Translations under genes and position numbers: made by a program
Part shown: positions 59,584 to 64,000 of the stretch, piece after piece
Position numbering within the stretch: the first letter of the stretch is position 1
How the letters are laid out: the number at the start of each line of letters is the position of its first letter
Origin: Tachypleus tridentatus
Lineage: Eukaryota; Arthropoda; Merostomata; Xiphosura; Limulidae
Length of the DNA stretch: 64,000 nucleotides
Assembly (NCBI RefSeq): GCF_004210375.1
Contig: NC_134825.1
Coordinates: 186,001 to 250,000, forward strand
Reading direction: 5' to 3'
The notes under the pieces: model-generated
The model's database searches: none
The model's input: the letters and a program-made list of their open reading frames with translations, nothing else
What the model was told of the DNA's origin: nothing

Positions 59584-62500
59584 AAGGAGATGCAGGTACA
59601 ATAAAGTGTTGTAAGCAGGAGTCAGAAGGAGATGCAGGTACAATAAAGTGTTGTAAGCAGGAGTCAGAAGGAGATGCAGGTATAATATAGTGTTGTAAGC
59701 AGAAGTCAGAAGGACATGCAGATACAATATATTGTTGTAAGCAGGAGTCAGAAGGAGATACAGGTACAATATATTGTTGTAAGCAGGAGTCAGAAGGAGA
59801 TGCAGGTACAATATATTGTTGTAAGCAGGAGTCAGAAGGAGATGCAGGTACAATATATTGTTGTAAGCAGGAGTCAGAAGGAGATGCAGGTACAATATAT
59901 TGTTGTAAGCAGGAGTCAGAAATAGATGCAGGTACAATATATTGTTGTAAGCAGGAGTCAGAAGGAGATGCAGGTACAATATATTGTTGTAAGCATGAGT
60001 CAGAAGGAGATGCAGGTACAATATATTGTTGTAGGCAGGAGTCAGAAGGAGATGCAGGTACAATATATTGTTGTAAGCAGGAGTCAGAAATAGATGCAGG
60101 TACAATATATTGTTGTAAGCAGGAGTCAGAAGGAGATGCAGGTACAATATATTGTTGTAAGCAGGAGTCAGAAGGAGATGCAGGTACAATATATTGTTGT
60201 AGGCAGGAGTCAGAAGGAGATGCAGGTACAATATATTGTTCTAAGCAGGAGTCAGAAATAGATGCAGGTACAATATATTGTTGTAAGCAGGAGTCAGAAG
60301 GAGATGCAGGTACAATATATTGTTGTAAGCAGGAGTCAGAAGGAGATGCAGGTACAATAAAGTGTTGTAAGCAGGAGTCAGAAGGAGATGCAGGTATAAT
60401 ATAGTGTTGTAAGCAGAAGTCAGAAGGACATGCAGATACAATATATTGTTGTAAGCAGGAGTCAGAAGGAGATACAGGTACAATATATTGTTGTAAGCAG
60501 GAGTCAGAAGGAGATGCAGGTACAATATATTGTTGTAAGCAGGAGTCAGAAGGAGATGCAGGTACAATATATTGTTGTAAGCAGGAGTCAGAAGGAGATG
60601 CAGGTACAATATATTGTTGTAAGCAGGAGTCAGAAGGAGGTGCAGGTACAATATATTGTTGTAAGCAGGAGTCAGAAGGAGATGCAGATACAATATATTG
60701 TTGTAAGCAGGAGTCAGGAGATGCAGGTACAATATATTGTTGTAAGCAGGAGTCAGAAATAGATGCAGGTACAATATATTGTTGTAAGCAGGAGTCAGAA
60801 GGAGATGCAGGTACAATATATTGTTGTAAGCAGGAGTCAGAAGGAGATGCAGGTACAATATATTGTTGTAGGCAGGAGTCAGAAGGAGATGCAGGTACAA
60901 TATATTGTTGTAAGCAGGAGTCAGAAATAGATGCAGGTACAATATATTGTTGTAAGCAGGAGTCAGAAGGAGATGCAGGTACAATATATTGTTGTAAGCA
61001 GGAGTCAGAAGGAGATGCAGGTACAATATATTGTTGTAGGCAGGAGTCAGAAGGAGATGCAGGTACAATATATTGTTCTAAGCAGGAGTCAGAAATAGAT
61101 GCAGGTACAATATATTGTTGTAAGCAGGAGTCAGAAGGAGATGCAGGTACAATATATTGTTGTAAGCATGAGTCAGAAGGAGATGCAGATACAATATATT
61201 GTTGTAAGCAGGAGTCAGAAATAGATGCAGGTACAATATATTGTTGTAAGCATGAGTCAGAAGGAGATGCAGGTACAATATATTGTTGTAAGCATGAGTC
61301 AGAAGGAGATGCAGGTACAATATATTGTTGTAAGCATGAGTCAGAAGGAGATGCAGATACAATATATTGTTGTAAGCAGGAGTCAGAAATAGATGCAGGT
61401 ACAATATATTGTTGTAAGCATGAGTCAGAAGGAGATGCAGGTACAATATATTGTTGTAAGCATGAGTCAGAAGGAGATGCAGGTACAATATATTGTTGTA
61501 AGCAGGAGTCAGAAGGAGATGCAGGTACAATATATTGTTGTAAGCAGGAGTCAGAAGGAGGTGCAGGTACAATATATTGTTGTAAGCAGGAGTCAGAAGG
61601 AGATGCAGGTACAATATATTGTTGTAAGCATGAGTCAGAAGGAGATGCAGGTACAATATATTGTTGTAAGCAGGAGTCAGAAGGAGATGCAGGTACAATA
61701 TATTGTTGTAAGCAGGAGTCAGAAGGAGGTGCAGGTACAATATATTGTTGTAGAGCAGGAGTCAGAAGGAGATGCAGGTACAATATATTATTTGTAAGCA
61801 GGAGTCAGAAATAGATGCAGGTACAATATATTGTTGTAAAGCATGAGTCAGAAGGAGATGCAGGTACAATATATTGTTGTAAGCAGGAGTCAGAAGGAGA
61901 TGCAGGTACAATATATTGTTGTAAGCTAGGAGTCAGAAGGAGATGCAGGTACAATATATTGTTGTAAGCAGGAGTCAGAAGGAGATGCAGGTACAATATA
62001 TTGTTGTAAGCATGAGTCAGAAGGAGATGCAGGTACAATATATTGTTGTAAGCAGGAGTCAGAAGGAGATGCAGGTACAATATATTGTTGTAAGCAGGAG
62101 TCAGAAGGAGATGCAGGTACAATATATTGTTGTAGGCAGGAGTCAGAAGGAGATGCAGGTACAATATATTGTTGTAAGCAGGAGTCAGAAATAGATGCAG
62201 GTACAATATATTGTTGTAAGCAGGAGTCAGAAGGAGATGCAGGTACAATATATTGTTGTAGGCAGGAGTCAGAAGGAGATGCAGGTACAATATATTGTTG
62301 TAAGCAGGAGTCAGAAATAGATGCAGGTACAATATATTGTTGTAAGCAGGAGTCAGAAGGAGATGCAGGTACAATATATTGTTGTAAGCAGGAGTCAGAA
62401 GGAGATGCAGGTACAATATATTGTTGTAAGCATGAGTCAGAAGGAGATGCAGATACAATATATTGTTGTAAGCAGGAGTCAGAAATAGATGCAGGTACAA

Positions 62501-63616
62501 TATATTGTTGTAAGCATGAGTCAGAAGGAGATGCAGGTACAATATATTGTTGTAAGCATGAGTCAGAAGGAGATGCAGGTACAATATATTGTTGTAAGCA
62601 GGAGTCAGAAGGAGATGCAGGTACAATATATTGTTGTAAGCATGAGTCAGAAGGAGATGCAGATACAATATATTGTTGTAAGCAGGAGTCAGAAGGAGAT
62701 GCAGGTACAATATATTGTTGTAAGCAGGAGTCAGAAGGAGATGCAGGTACAATATATTGTTGTAAGCAGGAGTCAGAAGGAGATGCAGGTACAATATATT
62801 GTTGTAAGCAGGAGTCAGAAGGAGATGCAGGTACAATATATTGTTGTAAGCAGGAGTCAGAAGGAGGTGCAGGTACAATATATTGTTGTAGGCAGGAGTC
62901 AGAAGGAGATGCAGGTACAATATATTGTTGTAAGCAGGAGTCAGAAATAGATGCAGGTACAATATATTGTTGTAAGCATGAGTCAGAAGGAGATGCAGGT
63001 ACAATATATTGTTGTAAGCTATGAGTCAGAAGGAGATGCAGGTACAATATATTGTTGTAAGCATGAGTCAGAAGGAGATGCAGGTACAATATATTATTTG
63101 TAAGCAGGAGTCAGAAGGAGGTGCAGGTACAATATATTGTTGTAAGCAGGAGTCAGAAGGAGATGCAGGTACAATATATTGTTGTAAGCAGGAGTCAGAA
63201 GGAGATGCAGGTACAATATATTGTTGTAAGCATGAGTCAGAAGGAGATGCAGGTACAATATATTGTTGTAAGCAGGAGTCAGAAGGAGATGCAGGTACAA
63301 TATATTGTTGTAAGCAGGAGTCAGAAGGAGGTGCAGGTACAATATATTGTTGTAAGCAGGAGTCAGAAGGAGATGCAGATACAATATATTGTTGTAAGCA
63401 GGAGTCAGGAGATGCAGGTACAATATATTGTTGTAAGCAGGAGTCAGAAATAGATGCAGGTACAATATATTGTTGTAAGCAGGAGTCAGAAGGAGATGCA
63501 GGTACAATATATTGTTGTAAGCAGGAGTCAGAAGGAGATGCAGGTACAATATATTGTTGTAAGCAGGAGTCAGAAATAGATGCAGGTACAATATATTGTT
63601 GTAAGCAGGAGTCAGA
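59584..63616. repeat. 42-bp minisatellite, ~96 copies
   Basis: The unit has ggagtcagaaggagatgcag and gtacaatatattgttgtaag plus ca. Variants: aaatag for aaggag, catgag for caggag, taggca for taagca, agataca for aggtaca, and ggtgcag. A rare block (aggacatgcagat) recurs 714 bases apart (59711 and 60425), which is 17 units. Another (gagtcaggagatgc) recurs near 60713 and 63405. The 14-codon period leaves frames open on both strands (up to 744 residues, unit VPASPSDSCLQQYI), with no start context, promoter or domain. I treat these as non-coding. Confidence 0.97.
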
Positions 63617-64000
63617 TGAACTTTCCAAGCAGGTTTTCTGGTTGTTCAATGAATAATCAGCTTCATATGTTAGTGAAATATCTAGTTGTTAGTAATTAAC
63701 AACCGTTTTAAACAATTACGTGAATGTCCTATAAATTACCTCTTTTCTCATTCAGTAGATCAAATAATTATCCAGCTTACTAGATAAGATATCTAGATAA
63801 GATAAGATAGGTAAGATATCAACTTGTGGATAATTAACCACTTTTATGGACAAGTTTTCCAATAATCACTTAACTTTAGAAGTAAATTATTTTGGTAATC
63901 CAATAACTTACAAGCATCTGGAAAGTTTTCCAATAATCAGTGCAATAATGAACAGGCTTTGGGGGTAAGCTTTCCAATAATTAGTTAACATTTTAAGTAA
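63617..64000. other. AT-rich end of window with short diverged repeats
   Basis: Three imperfect copies of a ttttccaataatca motif (about 63855, 63927 and 63970) and a gataagatatctagataag cluster near 63784. No gene seen. Confidence 0.5.

Noticed and set aside
59549-61783. 744-residue minus-strand ORF (unit VPASPSDSCLQQYI) as a secreted or structural repeat protein
   Set aside because: It is produced wholly by a 42-bp tandem repeat; other frames on both strands are equally open, and there is no signal peptide, flanking domain or start context.

Overview
The window is eukaryotic nuclear DNA from an arthropod. It holds one split small heat shock protein (sHSP) gene, many decayed transposons, three tRNA-derived SINE families and an extreme load of tandem repeats (about 30 kb of the 64 kb by my hand tally). 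The SINE families, the invertebrate-type sHSP and the AT-rich background resemble what I remember of horseshoe crabs (Limulus/Tachypleus). That assignment is from memory and is tentative. Nothing looks prokaryotic.

Layout. 1-5282: two related 37-bp satellites (A and B) with a ~583-bp single-copy segment present twice. 5283-19084: mostly non-coding DNA with short minisatellites (44, 41, 22, 50, 86 and 43 bp), SINEs, a fold-back element, a TIR element and two decayed hammerhead-like motifs. 19400-34425: transposon graveyard. It contains a CR1-like LINE with an esterase-like domain, a Tc1/mariner element with very long TIRs, a 47-bp minisatellite, a second Tc1-like element, and a Jockey-like LINE whose RNase H region has grown into a 33-bp x ~64 minisatellite. 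34660-36138: SINEs.

36494-58601: the sHSP gene on the minus strand. A 128-codon first coding exon (58476-58093) and a 65-codon last exon (37200-37003) flank a ~20.9-kb intron. The two exons join in phase across the alpha-crystallin domain to give a 193-residue protein. The intron holds ~263 copies of a 50-bp satellite containing an 18-bp palindrome (38653-51820), three further minisatellites, SINEs, and directly after exon 1 six tandem copies of the exon end plus its splice donor. 58671-63616: upstream of the gene are a 60-bp duplication, a 46-bp array and a 42-bp array of ~96 copies.

Most interesting points: (1) the amplified exon-end/5' splice-site array, each copy with an intact donor; (2) the giant palindromic satellite inside an sHSP intron, with nested higher-order repeats and an apparent origin from a SINE tail; (3) the RNase H-seeded minisatellite, where the probable founding 6-bp direct repeat can be inferred; (4) a Tc1 element whose TIR has replaced the transposase 3' end exactly at the catalytic glutamate. 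All copy numbers are estimates from period and span. No database search was possible.
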